Origin: Reyranella sp.
Lineage (GTDB): Bacteria > Pseudomonadota > Alphaproteobacteria > Reyranellales > Reyranellaceae
Direction: 5' to 3'
Assembly: GCA_029946105.1 (NCBI GenBank)
Contig: JAQSDW010000218.1
Span: 1 to 64,000 of the forward strand
Length of the DNA stretch: 64,000 nt
Part shown: one piece after another, positions 23,244 to 31,568 of the stretch
How the letters are laid out: every line of letters begins with the position of its first letter
Numbering within the stretch: position 1 is the stretch's first letter
Translations under genes and position numbers: made by a program
The notes under the pieces: model-generated
Database searches by the model: none
The model's input: the letters and a program-made list of their open reading frames with translations, nothing else
What the model was told of the DNA's origin: nothing

Positions 23244-24659
23244 TCAAGCGTTGCGCTTGATCGTCCGGAAAGCGACCAGCGCGCGTTCGCGGGCGGCGGC
23301 GTGGTCGACGAGACGGGCCGGATAGATTTCCGGCGGCAGCGGCTGCTTGGCGGTCCACGGCCGATGGATGGCTTCCGCCGGCAGGCTTGCGAGTTCGGGA
23401 ATCCAGCGGCGCACGTAGTCACCGCTGGGATCGAACTTCTCGCCCTGCAGGACAGGGTTGAAGACGCGGAAGTAGGGCGCGGCATCGGCGCCGCTGCCGG
23501 CGACCCATTGCCAGCCGGTGGCATTGTTGGCTGGATCGGCATCGACCAGCGTGTCCCAGAACCAGCGCTCGCCGGCGCGCCAGTCGATCAAAAGATCCTT
23601 GGTGAGGAACGAAGCCGTGATCATGCGCACGCGATTGTGCATCCAGCCCGTCGTCCATAATTCGCGCATGCCGGCGTCGACGATCGGATAGCCGGTGCGG
23701 CCGCGCCGCCAGGCCTCCAGCGTGCCGGTCGCTTCCTGCCACGGAAAGACGTCGAACTCGGGCCGGAAGTTGCGCTGCGCCAGATCGCCGAAATGGAACA
23801 GGAGATTGTAGGCGAATTCGCGCCAGCCGAGCTCGGCCAGGAATTTCTCGACGGCGGCGGAATGGCCGAGGCCGGTCGCGGCGCGCCAGATCTGGCGCGG
23901 GCTGATCTCGCCAAAGGCAAGATGCGGCGACAGGCGCGAGGTGCCGTCGACTCCCGGCAGATCGCGCGCCTGCCGGTAGCGCGCCAGCGCATCGTCGAGG
24001 AAATCCGTGAGCCGCCGCGCCGCCGCCGCTTCGCCCGGCGTCCACCTCGTGCGCATGCCGCCCGCCCAGTCCGGCGCGGTCGGCAGGAGTTTCCAGTCCG
24101 CGAGCTTGTCGCTCGTCGGCCAGGTGCCCGGTCCGGGCAGGACCTTGGGCGCGGGCAGGGGCGTGCTGGGCAGCCGCAAGGCGCGGCAGGCGCGCCAGAA
24201 TGCGGTGAAGACCTTGAACGGCTGGCCGGTCTGGGTCGCCACTTCCCACGGCTCGAACAGCAGGTTGGCCTTGTGGCTTTCGGCGATCACGCCGCGGGCC
24301 GTAAAGGATTGTTTTAGCCGCGCGTCGCGATCGCGTGCGCCTTGGCCGTAGACGCGGTTCCAGTAGACCGACGTGGCGCCGCAGGCTGCCGCCAGCTCGG
24401 CGATGGCCGGCTCGGCCGGGCCCTGCCGCAGCACCAGCCGCGAGCCCAGCGCGCGCAGCGAGGCATCGAGCGAGGCGAGGCTATGATGCAGCCACCAGCG
24501 CGAGGCGGCGCCCGGCGCCCGCACGCCCTCGGTTTCCCCGTCCAGCACATAGACCGGCACCACGGGCTGGCCGGAGCCGAGCGCCGCCAGGAGCGCGGGG
24601 TTGTCCGCCAGGCGGAGGTCGTTGCGAAACCAGACGATGCATGCCGACATGGTCGGCAT
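23244..24659 (-). CDS. phrB: Deoxyribodipyrimidine photolyase
   Basis: About 471 residues; repairs UV-induced cyclobutane pyrimidine dimers using FADH- and light. The N-terminal antenna domain is IVWFRNDLRLADNPALLAAL. The FAD-binding C-terminal half has TSRLSPHLAFGEISPR, ELGWREFAYNLLFHF, RTGYPIVDAGMRELWTTGWMHNRVRM and the DADPANNATGWQWVAGSGADAAPYFRVFNP signature of class I CPD photolyases. The start could be ATG 24659 or 24650; neither has a strong Shine-Dalgarno. It leads the lipid-modification row, as in singlet-oxygen regulons of other alphaproteobacteria. Confidence 0.95.
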   Translation of the reverse strand: MPTMSACIVWFRNDLRLADNPALLAALGSGQPVVPVYVLDGETEGVRAPGAASRWWLHHSLASLDASLRALGSRLVLRQGPAEPAIAELAAACGATSVYWNRVYGQGARDRDARLKQSFTARGVIAESHKANLLFEPWEVATQTGQPFKVFTAFWRACRALRLPSTPLPAPKVLPGPGTWPTSDKLADWKLLPTAPDWAGGMRTRWTPGEAAAARRLTDFLDDALARYRQARDLPGVDGTSRLSPHLAFGEISPRQIWRAATGLGHSAAVEKFLAELGWREFAYNLLFHFGDLAQRNFRPEFDVFPWQEATGTLEAWRRGRTGYPIVDAGMRELWTTGWMHNRVRMITASFLTKDLLIDWRAGERWFWDTLVDADPANNATGWQWVAGSGADAAPYFRVFNPVLQGEKFDPSGDYVRRWIPELASLPAEAIHRPWTAKQPLPPEIYPARLVDHAAARERALVAFRTIKRNA

Positions 24660-24682
24660 ACGCTCGGGATTGCGGAGTGGAT

Positions 24683-24791
24683 CACCCTTCAAGACGCGGT
24701 CCTGCGGACCGCTCCTCAGGGTGAGGTATTTACTGGTACAACGAACAACCTCATGCTGAGGAGGCTGCGGAGCGGCCGTCTCGAAGCATGG
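24683..24791. repeat. Inverted pair of 44-bp palindromic repeats
   Basis: The left unit (24683-24726) and right unit (24748-24791) are similar in inverted orientation. Each contains a GCGG...CCGC hairpin and ends in CTCAGGGTGAGG or CTCATGCTGAGG. The pattern matches the CCTCATCCTGAGGAG...CGTCTCGAAGGATGAGG class of dispersed repeats in alphaproteobacteria. It sits between eipB and photolyase and may act as a transcript-processing or termination site. Confidence 0.75.
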
Positions 24792-24813
24792 GCAACAGTA
24801 TGAGTGCCCCCGC

Positions 24814-25614
24814 CTAGGACCTGGGGCACACCGGCACTTTGTGCATTTCCAGGCTCGCCAGGTCGGCGGTGACGGACAGCAGGCCGGTTTCGACCGTCAG
24901 CCGGTCGAGCACGCCGTTGTCGAACACCAGCGCCGTCACCGAGAACAGCGGCTTCTGGTCCTGCTGCCGGCCGCGGGTGAAGTTCATGAACACCGGCCAC
25001 GATTTGCCGCCGGGCAGCGCGACCGGCTTGTCGGCCGGGCGGGGGCTGCGCACCGTGGCCTTGTCCTGTTCCGTGACCTCGATCAGGAAAGCATCGCCGA
25101 TCACTTCGGCATCGAACATCAGGGCCGGGAAGGACGCGGCGCCAGCGTTCAGCCGGTCGATCAGATGGGCGATGGCCGCTGTCGGCAGCAGCGTGGGCGG
25201 CGGCAGGGTGAACAGGTTGGGCGGGCTGCCAGCATAAATCACCTCGGCGCGCAGGTCGCCCGCCTGGCGCTGGACCTTGCCCTTGATCTCGCGCGGGTTG
25301 CCGTTCTGGGTCTGCACGACGCCGTAGCGGAAGGCGTTGCGCGTCTCCTCGCTGTCGAGCTTGGAGGCCAGGCTCATCTTCCACGAGGCGGTGAGCGCGA
25401 TCTCGGTCTTGATGTTGCGCTTGAGGTGCCAGCCGGCGCAATCCTGGGTGAGATCGTGCACGGCCGTGCCGATACGCGGCGCATTGGCGGCGGCGCCCAG
25501 GCGCAGCACATATTCGGCGCGGTGCGGCATGATCTCGGCCGCGGCTTCCCCGGACCACAGAAGCGTGGGTGACAGCAGGGCAAGCGTGGAGACGAAACTC
25601 ACAAACGGACGCAT
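24814..25614 (-). CDS. eipB: EipB-type cell-envelope integrity protein (DUF1849)
   Basis: A 266-residue periplasmic protein of the EipB/DUF1849 family, needed for envelope integrity in Brucella. The signal peptide is about residues 1-26 (GEAAA|E). The mature domain begins EIMPHRAEYVLRLG and carries QDCAGW (Cys59) and a near-terminal KVPVC (Cys263), the two cysteines that form the family's spiral-closing disulfide. ATG 25614 is supported by the clean signal peptide. It is divergent from an L,D-transpeptidase gene with only 46 bp between, so shared control is likely. Confidence 0.9.
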   Translation of the reverse strand: MRPFVSFVSTLALLSPTLLWSGEAAAEIMPHRAEYVLRLGAAANAPRIGTAVHDLTQDCAGWHLKRNIKTEIALTASWKMSLASKLDSEETRNAFRYGVVQTQNGNPREIKGKVQRQAGDLRAEVIYAGSPPNLFTLPPPTLLPTAAIAHLIDRLNAGAASFPALMFDAEVIGDAFLIEVTEQDKATVRSPRPADKPVALPGGKSWPVFMNFTRGRQQDQKPLFSVTALVFDNGVLDRLTVETGLLSVTADLASLEMHKVPVCPRS

Positions 25615-25660
25615 GGCGGCACCTTGCGCACGAGGCCAGGGGCGGTCAATCGTGCGCGCC

Positions 25661-26182
25661 ATGACTTGGCGGCAACTTGTGGCGGGATTTTGGTCGAAGC
25701 TCTGGCCCGGGGTCTGGTTGGGCCAGGCCGATCCGCCGGCCATGGCGTCGGCCGACCGGCAGGCCGACACGGTAGAGGTCTTCAAGGCCGCGCGCCGGCT
25801 GGAACTCAAGAGGGCCGGCGGCGTGCTGAAGAGTTATCGCGTGGCGCTGGGATTTGAGCCGGAGCGGCACAAGGAGCGCGAGGGCGACGGCCGCACGCCC
25901 GAGGGCGCCTACACGATCGACGCCCGCAATCCTAAAAGCACCTTCCATCTCTCGCTGCGCGTCTCCTATCCCGACGACAGCGACACGGCGCAGGCCGCGG
26001 CGCGGGGCGTGCCGCCCGGTGGCGACATCTATATCCACGGCCAGCCCAACGGCCCGCGCAAATTCACATCAGGCCATCCGGACAAGGACTGGACCACCGG
26101 CTGCGTCGCCGTCACCGATGCGGAGATGCGTGAGATCTGGTCGCTGGTGCCCACGGGCGCGCGCGTGGTCATCCACCCGTGA
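25661..26182 (+). CDS. L,D-transpeptidase (YkuD) family protein
   Basis: A 173-residue cell-wall enzyme expected to make 3-3 peptidoglycan cross-links or attach proteins to the wall. The YkuD core has DGRTPEGAYTIDARNP, the catalytic His in IYIHGQPNG and Cys in TTGCVAVTDAEM. A hydrophobic, tryptophan-rich N-terminus (about 1-28) may serve as an uncleaved anchor or signal. An in-frame GTG lies 9 bp upstream. It shares a divergent promoter with eipB; pdeM follows 7 bp downstream. Confidence 0.88.
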   Translation: MTWRQLVAGFWSKLWPGVWLGQADPPAMASADRQADTVEVFKAARRLELKRAGGVLKSYRVALGFEPERHKEREGDGRTPEGAYTIDARNPKSTFHLSLRVSYPDDSDTAQAAARGVPPGGDIYIHGQPNGPRKFTSGHPDKDWTTGCVAVTDAEMREIWSLVPTGARVVIHP

Positions 26183-26189
26183 TGCTGGC

Positions 26190-26900
26190 ATGACGCCCAC
26201 CATGAACGCCTTCGACTTCGAATGTGCCGGCGAGACGCTGCAGGCGCTGCCGCAGGGCGCGCTGTACTGGCCGGCGCGTCGCCTGTTGGCCGTGGCCGAT
26301 CTGCATCTGGAGAAGGGTTCGTCCTATGCCGTCGCCGCACGCAAGCTGTTGCCACGCTACGACACGCGCCAGACGCTGGCGGCGCTCGGCGCGCTGATCG
26401 ACGCGCTGGCGCCCAAGACGGTGGTGTGCCTGGGCGATTCCTTCCACGACCGCGAGGCCGCCGCCCGCCTGCCCGACGACGAGCGCGGCGAGATCGAGCG
26501 CCTGACCCGGCGCACGCGCTTCGTCTGGATCGCCGGCAACCACGATCCCGCGCCGCCGCCTGCCGGATGGGGCGAGGTCGCCGAGGAAATCGCCGACGGC
26601 CCCATGGTGTTCCGTCACGAGGCGCACTTCGGCCCGGTGCGCGGCGAGATTTCCGGCCATTACCATCCCGTCGCCGCCTTGACGGTGCGCGGCCGCGGCT
26701 TTCGCAGGCGCTGCTTCCTGACAGATGGCCGGCGGCTCATCCTGCCGGCGTTCGGCGCCTATGCCGGCGGCCTCAATGCGCTGGATCCCGCGATCGCGCA
26801 ACTTTTCCCCGACGACTACGACGCGCTGCTGGTCGGCCGTGACGCAGTGCGACGGCTGTCGTGGCGGCAGCTCCGGCCGGATGCGGCGGCGTTGGGGTGA
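26190..26900 (+). CDS. pdeM: PdeM-type DNA-repair-associated metallophosphoesterase
   Basis: A 236-residue calcineurin-like enzyme of the ligase-associated DNA damage response endonuclease PdeM family. Metal ligands are in ADLHLEKGSSYA, CLGDSFHD, IAGNHDPAPP and ISGHYHP. FLTDGRRLILPAFGAYAGGLNALDP is the family C-terminus. Start ATG 26190 or 26202. PdeM usually neighbours an exonuclease, helicase and ATP-dependent DNA ligase; none is seen here, so it appears separated from its partners. Confidence 0.9.
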   Translation: MTPTMNAFDFECAGETLQALPQGALYWPARRLLAVADLHLEKGSSYAVAARKLLPRYDTRQTLAALGALIDALAPKTVVCLGDSFHDREAAARLPDDERGEIERLTRRTRFVWIAGNHDPAPPPAGWGEVAEEIADGPMVFRHEAHFGPVRGEISGHYHPVAALTVRGRGFRRRCFLTDGRRLILPAFGAYAGGLNALDPAIAQLFPDDYDALLVGRDAVRRLSWRQLRPDAAALG

Positions 26901-27521
26901 GGGGGAGTGTATTAGAAACTGGAGGAGCTTCAGGGGTTCAGGTTAATGTTAGCGCCGGAAGCGTGGCTACTCCCATCCAACTTGTGACAGGAGCCGGTGC
27001 CTAGTTTCGTGGTCCCGGTGGTGTCCCGCTCTCCACGCGGGCGAAGCAAGGGGTTTCAGGTCCCAGGACCTGACCGCGAGCCACTGGCGCAGAGGCGCAA
27101 GCCCTGCGGACCAACAATATAGTCGATGCTTCCCTCATGGCCGTCAGGGAGGCGCCGCAAACGACGCGACCAGAGGAACAATACCCGCGCACCTTAACCC
27201 CTTGGCGCGGTCGTCTGCCTGCAGTGCTTGCTCCCTCGCGGGGGGCCTGTGCTGCAGGCCGCCCGACCGGACATGCCCGGCCCCTCGACCGCGCCCTCGC
27301 GAATCATGGGGGCGCAGGTCGCAACAATCAGTCGGTTCGTGGAAGGTCACTCCAGCGGATCGGCGCAAATGCCGGGAGAAATCCGGCGAGCCCTCTCGTC
27401 GCCCCGGGCCATTGGGGCGATGTCCCGTGACCACCGGCCTCCTCGTCCCCACCGTCTTCGGACGCCGAGGGGATTGCCGGTTTCCAGGGGACTCCAGAAC
27501 CGCGTGGAGCGGACAAATCCA

Positions 27522-27561
27522 GACAACTCCAGACACACCGTTTCAAGTGTCAGGAGTTGTC
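27522..27561. other. Long hairpin in the gene-free stretch
   Basis: Arms GACAACTCCAGACAC and GTGTCAGGAGTTGTC pair over 14 of 15 positions (one central A-A mismatch) across a 10-base loop. There is no T-run afterwards, so it is not a standard intrinsic terminator. Confidence 0.8.
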
Positions 27562-27823
27562 GGGAAAGACACCTCGTCGAGACGACGGGAGGAGTGACAG
27601 CACTCTAAAATCTTTGACCATGCCCCGGCCGGCGCATTCGCCGGTTACGCTCCAATCGAGGAGGAGGGGTTCGTCCCGCGGTCATGTGCCGTGCGTAGCA
27701 ACGAATGGCTGCCCTCGCTGGAGACCGTCCAGTGGCAGGGTGGACCGAAGGCGCGAGAAAACGTGCCCCAATATGGACTTAGACGGTCTGCTGCGGCTTT
27801 CGGACCGCAGGTCGATGTTCCGA

Positions 27824-27882
27824 TGTCACACGTCCCTGTCACAGAAAATGTCACAACTTGGTGTGACACTTTGGGTGTGACA
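27824..27882. promoter_or_regulatory. Five-copy heptamer array TGTCACA / TGTGACA
   Basis: TGTCACA occurs at 27824, 27837 and 27849, and its reverse complement TGTGACA at 27862 and 27876. Spacing is 12-14 bp throughout. The third and fourth form a perfect inverted repeat with a 6-bp gap. It lies just beyond the stop codon of the hydratase gene. A multi-site operator is the simplest reading; iteron-like binding is another. Confidence 0.6.
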
Positions 27883-27894
27883 CGCCCGCCGCTA

Positions 27895-28695
27895 CTAGCG
27901 CGGCAGGTCGTACTTGAGGGTCACCTCGCCGAGACCGTCGATCTTGCCGGTGGCGGTGCTGCCGGGCGGCACGAACTGGCAGGCGACCATGCTGCCGGTC
28001 GAGACGATCATGCCCTTCTTCAGGGTCTTGCCATGGTCGCCCAGCTTGTTGGCGAGCCAGGCCAGCGAATTGTAGCAGTGGCCCAGCACGTCGCCGGAGT
28101 GGCCTTCGCGCACCACCTTGCCGTCGAAGGAGATCGAGCCCTCGAGGTTGCCGAGGTCGAGCTTGGCCCAGTCCTTGGTCGGCTTGGCCAGCAGCGAGCC
28201 GCCGTTCCAGCCTGCATCCATGATCAGCGGATTGACGGCGAGGCGGCTGTAGTCGGCGCCGCGGTCCTCGATCAGCTCGAAGCCGGCGCGGGCCGAGCCG
28301 ACGTAGGGCGCGATCGAGTCCTTGTCGTAGTGCTTCTTCTTCGGCTTGGGCACGTCGGCGTTCACTGTGAGGATGATCTCGAGCTCGACGCCCAGCCGCG
28401 TCCAGCGGTCGGCGCGGACGGTGGCCTTGTGCTCGAACACGCGCTTCTTGCGGATCGGCCCGTAGGCGGGACCGCGCAGGCCGGTCTGTTCGAAGATCTG
28501 CGGCGAGGTGAGAGCAATCTTGTAGCCCACCAGCGGGCCCTGCTTCACCACCTGCTTCTTGAGGAAGGCGTCCTGGACCTTGTAGGCGAGGCGTTCATCG
28601 TCGGTGGCGAATTGCGACGGCCACCAGCCGACGACGGCGCGGGCCTTGTCGACCTGATGCAGCCAGTTGGCGACCTTGGCGATGTTGAGGGCCAT
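27895..28695 (-). CDS. 2-keto-4-pentenoate hydratase/fumarylacetoacetase-family protein
   Basis: A 266-residue enzyme resembling MhpD/TesE hydratases, which add water to 2-hydroxypenta-2,4-dienoates in aromatic meta-cleavage pathways. Visible blocks are YKVQDAFLKK, GPLVGYKIALTSPQIFEQTGL, LGVELEIILTVNAD (metal-binding Glu pair), ARAGFELIEDR and the C-terminal GSMVACQFVPPGSTATGKIDGLGEV. The start at 28695 follows GGAGGAAG. No other aromatic-degradation genes lie nearby. It diverges from the MobA-like gene. Confidence 0.88.
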   Translation of the reverse strand: MALNIAKVANWLHQVDKARAVVGWWPSQFATDDERLAYKVQDAFLKKQVVKQGPLVGYKIALTSPQIFEQTGLRGPAYGPIRKKRVFEHKATVRADRWTRLGVELEIILTVNADVPKPKKKHYDKDSIAPYVGSARAGFELIEDRGADYSRLAVNPLIMDAGWNGGSLLAKPTKDWAKLDLGNLEGSISFDGKVVREGHSGDVLGHCYNSLAWLANKLGDHGKTLKKGMIVSTGSMVACQFVPPGSTATGKIDGLGEVTLKYDLPR

Positions 28696-28743
28696 CGTTC
28701 TTCCTCCCCTTGCTTGATCTCGTGCGGGCCGCATAGTGCCACC

Positions 28744-29448
28744 ATGGCGGCGAAAGAGTTGCAAAATTTTGGGCCCGTGCGCGCCGGCGCGCTCGTGGGT
28801 GTCGTGCTGGCGGGCGGCGAGGGCAAGCGCATGGGGCCGGGGCCGCTGAAACCTCTGCGCCGGCTGGCCGGCCGGCCGATGGTGGCCCATGTCGTCGCGC
28901 GCCTGCGGCCGCAGGTCATGGACCTCGTGGTGATCGCCAACGAACCCGCCGCGGCCTTCCGCGCGCTCAAGGTGGCGGTGATCGCCGATCCGCCCGACAT
29001 CCGGCGCGCCGCCAAGCGCGAAGGCCGCAAGCTCGGGCCACTGGCCGGAATCCTGGCCGGCATGGAATGGGCGCTGGCGCATCATCCGCATGCCGGCTGG
29101 ATCCTGACGGCGCCGGCCGACGTGCCGTTCCTGCCGCTCGATCTCACCGTTCGTCTTTGTGGCCATATGCATGTGCCGGAGCCCGACGTGCTGATGGTGC
29201 GCCACGGCCGTCGCCGCGAGCACACGATCGCGGTCTGGTCGGTGAAGCTCGCCGCCGATCTCCGGCGCGCGGTGCTGGAGGAGGGGGTGCGCCGGGTCGA
29301 GGAATTCGCCCGCCGCTATAACTTTGCCGAGCTGGTCTGGCCGGGTCGGGCGGACCCGTTCCTGAATGTCAACACGCCGGCCGAATTCGCGCTGGCGACG
29401 CAGCGGCTGGCGTCAAGTTTCCGTGACCACAGGCTATCGAAGCGATAG
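28744..29448 (+). CDS. MobA-like molybdenum cofactor nucleotidyltransferase
   Basis: About 234 residues, GT-A nucleotidyltransferase fold. The nucleotide loop VVLAGGEGKRMGPGPLKPLRRLAGRPMV matches MobA-type LAGGxSxRMGxxK with small changes. ILTAPADVPFLPLDL supplies the metal-binding Asp, and FLNVNTPAEFALA is the family C-terminus. Likely attaches GMP (or CMP) to molybdopterin in the cytoplasm. A hairpin (29432-29450) overlaps its stop codon. MobA is best supported; a MocA-like role cannot be excluded. Confidence 0.85.
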   Translation: MAAKELQNFGPVRAGALVGVVLAGGEGKRMGPGPLKPLRRLAGRPMVAHVVARLRPQVMDLVVIANEPAAAFRALKVAVIADPPDIRRAAKREGRKLGPLAGILAGMEWALAHHPHAGWILTAPADVPFLPLDLTVRLCGHMHVPEPDVLMVRHGRRREHTIAVWSVKLAADLRRAVLEEGVRRVEEFARRYNFAELVWPGRADPFLNVNTPAEFALATQRLASSFRDHRLSKR

Positions 29449-29450
29449 CC
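29432..29450. other. Hairpin at the end of the mobA-like gene
   Basis: GGCTATCG and CGATAGCC pair perfectly over a 3-base loop, spanning the TAG stop. No T-run follows, so termination would have to be Rho-linked or the structure may serve mRNA stability. Confidence 0.6.
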
Positions 29451-29515
29451 GGCGTATGACGGACGGTGCCTTTGGCTTGGCGTATGATCCCGCTATCACC
29501 ATTGAGGAGACCCGC

Positions 29516-29776
29516 ATGACCAAGACCCGCATCGCCATCGCCTCGGCAATCGCCTCGGCCCTCGCCGCCGCCCTGGTGGCGCCGATGGCCGTCCAGGCCC
29601 AGGGCAACATGGAGAAGTGCTACGGCATCTCCAAGGCCGGCAAGAACGACTGCCAGACCGCGAGTTCCTCGTGCGCCGGTACCTCCAAGAAGGACGCGCA
29701 GACCGACGCGTGGCTCAGCGTCCCCAAGGGCGCCTGCGAGAAGATCGTCGGCGGCAGCCTCGCCGCCAAGAAGTAG
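29516..29776 (+). CDS. bufA1: Bufferin precursor peptide (DUF2282, BufA1 type)
   Basis: An 86-residue exported precursor of a ribosomally made, modified copper-buffering peptide. The signal peptide (about 1-28) ends AVQA|Q, and the mature part has four cysteines (Cys35, 46, 53, 74) in EKCYGISKAGKNDC, SSCAG and KGACEKI, as in bufferin-1 peptides. DUF692 and DUF2063 genes follow at once. In Caulobacter the homologues are copper-induced and selected cysteines are turned into thiooxazole rings; that chemistry is inferred here from the operon. Confidence 0.88.
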   Translation: MTKTRIAIASAIASALAAALVAPMAVQAQGNMEKCYGISKAGKNDCQTASSSCAGTSKKDAQTDAWLSVPKGACEKIVGGSLAAKK

Positions 29777-29780
29777 TCTC

Positions 29781-30620
29781 ATGGATCTGGTCACCGGCAT
29801 CGGGCTGCGCGCGCCGCATCTTGCGGAGATCGCACGCGACCGGCCGGCGACCGGCTTCCTCGAAATCCACGCCGAGAACTATCTCGGCGCCTCGCCTGCG
29901 CGCCAGATGATCGAACGCCTGCGCGAGACCAATACCTTTTCGATCCACGCTGTCGGCCTGTCGCTGGGCTCCGCGGAAGGCCTCGACGAGCGCCATCTCG
30001 ACCGTGTCGCCGCGCTGGTGAAGCGGCTCGAGCCGGCTTACGTGTCGGATCATCTGTCGTGGAGCGTCCACGGCGGCCGCTATTTCAACGACCTCCTGCC
30101 GCTGCCCTACACCGAGGAAGCACTCGACGCCGTGGTGCGCAACGTCGGGCGCCTGCAGGAGGCACTGGGCCGCCAGGTTTCGATCGAAAATCCGTCCTGC
30201 TATCTGGCGTTTGCCCATTCGACGCTCACCGAGCCGGAGTTTCTGGCGGAGCTGGCGCGACGGAGCGGCTGCGGTCTGCTGCTCGACCTGAACAACATCG
30301 TCGTGACGGCGCACAACCTGCGCCTCGATCCACACGATTGGCTGCAGGCGCTGCCGGACAAAGCGATCACCGAATATCACCTGGCAGGCCATGCCGTGAA
30401 CGACTGCGATGGCGAGCCCCTGCTGATCGACGATCACGGCAGCCGCGTCGGCCCCGAGGCTTGGTCCCTGTTCGACGAAATCGTCAGGCGCTACGGCGCG
30501 CGACCCACCCTCATCGAATGGGACACCGACATTCCCGCCCTTTCCGTGCTGCTCGACGAAGCCGCGAAGGCCGACCGCGCGATCACGATGGCGAACCCCG
30601 ATGCAGCTCGCGCTGCCTGA
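29781..30620 (+). CDS. bufB: DUF692 multinuclear iron enzyme (BufB)
   Basis: A 279-residue TIM-barrel protein of the MNIO (DUF692) family that modifies cysteines of the bufferin peptide. It begins 4 bp after bufA1. Candidate iron ligands appear in EIHAENYLG, SIHAVGLSLGS, YVSDHLSWS, IENPSCY, LLDLNNIVV, EYHLAGH, DDHGSRV and IEWDTDIP, matching the conserved His/Asp/Glu set. It needs the DUF2063 partner downstream, whose start lies inside this gene (20-bp overlap). Confidence 0.92.
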   Translation: MDLVTGIGLRAPHLAEIARDRPATGFLEIHAENYLGASPARQMIERLRETNTFSIHAVGLSLGSAEGLDERHLDRVAALVKRLEPAYVSDHLSWSVHGGRYFNDLLPLPYTEEALDAVVRNVGRLQEALGRQVSIENPSCYLAFAHSTLTEPEFLAELARRSGCGLLLDLNNIVVTAHNLRLDPHDWLQALPDKAITEYHLAGHAVNDCDGEPLLIDDHGSRVGPEAWSLFDEIVRRYGARPTLIEWDTDIPALSVLLDEAAKADRAITMANPDAARAA

Positions 30621-31383
30621 TCTCCAGGCAGCGTTTGCTGCCCATGTTGCCGGCGTCGATCGCCCCGATCTGGTTGCAGCTGTTGTTGGCGACACGATCC
30701 CCGCCGAGGCACGGCTGCGCGTCTATCGACATCATGTGAGCCACAGTCTCTCGGCAGCACTCGCCGCGACCTTTCCCACGGTGCAGGCCTTGGTAGGCGA
30801 GGCGTTCTTTCGCGGCCTGGCGCAGGGCTTCGTCGCCGAGGCGCTGCCCGCGCAGCCGGTGCTGACCGAATATGGCGCCGAGTTCCCGGCCTTCGTCGCG
30901 ACCCATGAGCCCGCACGCGCCTTGCCGTACTTGGCCGACATTGCCAGCCTCGACTGGGCACTGAACGTCGCCTTCCACAGCCCGGAGGGGCGGCGGGTCG
31001 CCGCGGTCGACCTGGCCGGGATCGCGGCGGAGCGGCTGCCATCGCTCTCGATCGTCCTGCCCGAGGGCGCGAGCTTGATCCGCTCGCTCTACCCGATCGA
31101 CCGGATCTGGAAAGCCTCCCAGCCCGGCGCCTCCGCCGACACGGTCGACCTGGAGGCTGGCCGGGCGGATCTTCTGGTGCTGCGCCGGGCCGACGATGCG
31201 GCGTTCATTGTCCTGGACACGGGCGAGGCGGCCTTCGTGGCCGCGCTGGTCGAGGGAGTCTCTCTAGAGAGCGCGGCGGAGGGCGCGCTGAGCGCCGATC
31301 CTTCATTCGATCTGTCTGCGGCCTTCGCCCGACTGCTTACTTTGGAGGCATTTGCTGCGTTGCAGCAGAGCTGGGGTGGGTAG
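30601..31383 (+). CDS. bufC: DUF2063 partner protein (BufC)
   Basis: A 260-residue protein with the N-terminal DUF2063 domain that recruits the precursor peptide to the DUF692 enzyme. ARLRVYRHHVSHSLSAALAATFPTVQALVG is the family signature, followed by YLADIASLDWALNVAF. It overlaps bufB by 20 bp, so the two are translationally coupled. The DoxX-like bufD gene often found next is absent; dksA follows after 185 bp. Confidence 0.9.
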   Translation: MQLALPDLQAAFAAHVAGVDRPDLVAAVVGDTIPAEARLRVYRHHVSHSLSAALAATFPTVQALVGEAFFRGLAQGFVAEALPAQPVLTEYGAEFPAFVATHEPARALPYLADIASLDWALNVAFHSPEGRRVAAVDLAGIAAERLPSLSIVLPEGASLIRSLYPIDRIWKASQPGASADTVDLEAGRADLLVLRRADDAAFIVLDTGEAAFVAALVEGVSLESAAEGALSADPSFDLSAAFARLLTLEAFAALQQSWGG

Positions 31384-31568
31384 CCTTTCAAAGGCTCCCG
31401 AATATGACCTTTTGTTAAATGGATTTTATGTTGCAGCGCACGACAAGAATCCACCGCCGGCCATGAACGATCTTGCAGCGTAACCGACCGTCCCTATACT
31501 CCGCGCGCCTTGAAAGTCCGCCTTTCCCCGAGGCGGATGTGCAGTCGCTGCGAGTGGAGTTGCCGACG

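Larger units (their letters stand above)
26901..27894. other. About 1-kb gene-free stretch
   Basis: Short open frames occur on both strands, but none shows a family motif, Shine-Dalgarno or consistent codon pattern. The region holds one long hairpin (27522-27561) and a regular array of five TGTCACA/TGTGACA heptamers (27824-27882). In a chromosome this dense it looks like a decayed island or a regulatory/DNA-architecture locus. Confidence 0.7.

Noticed and set aside
27202-27608. Several overlapping 60-130-codon frames in the 26.9-27.9-kb gap
   Set aside because: Frames in both strands with equal quality, Arg/Ser/Pro-rich, no start signals; typical chance frames in GC-rich DNA.
27522-27882. 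CRISPR array
   Set aside because: The heptamers are too short and mutually inverted, the spacers are 5-7 bp, and no cas genes are present.
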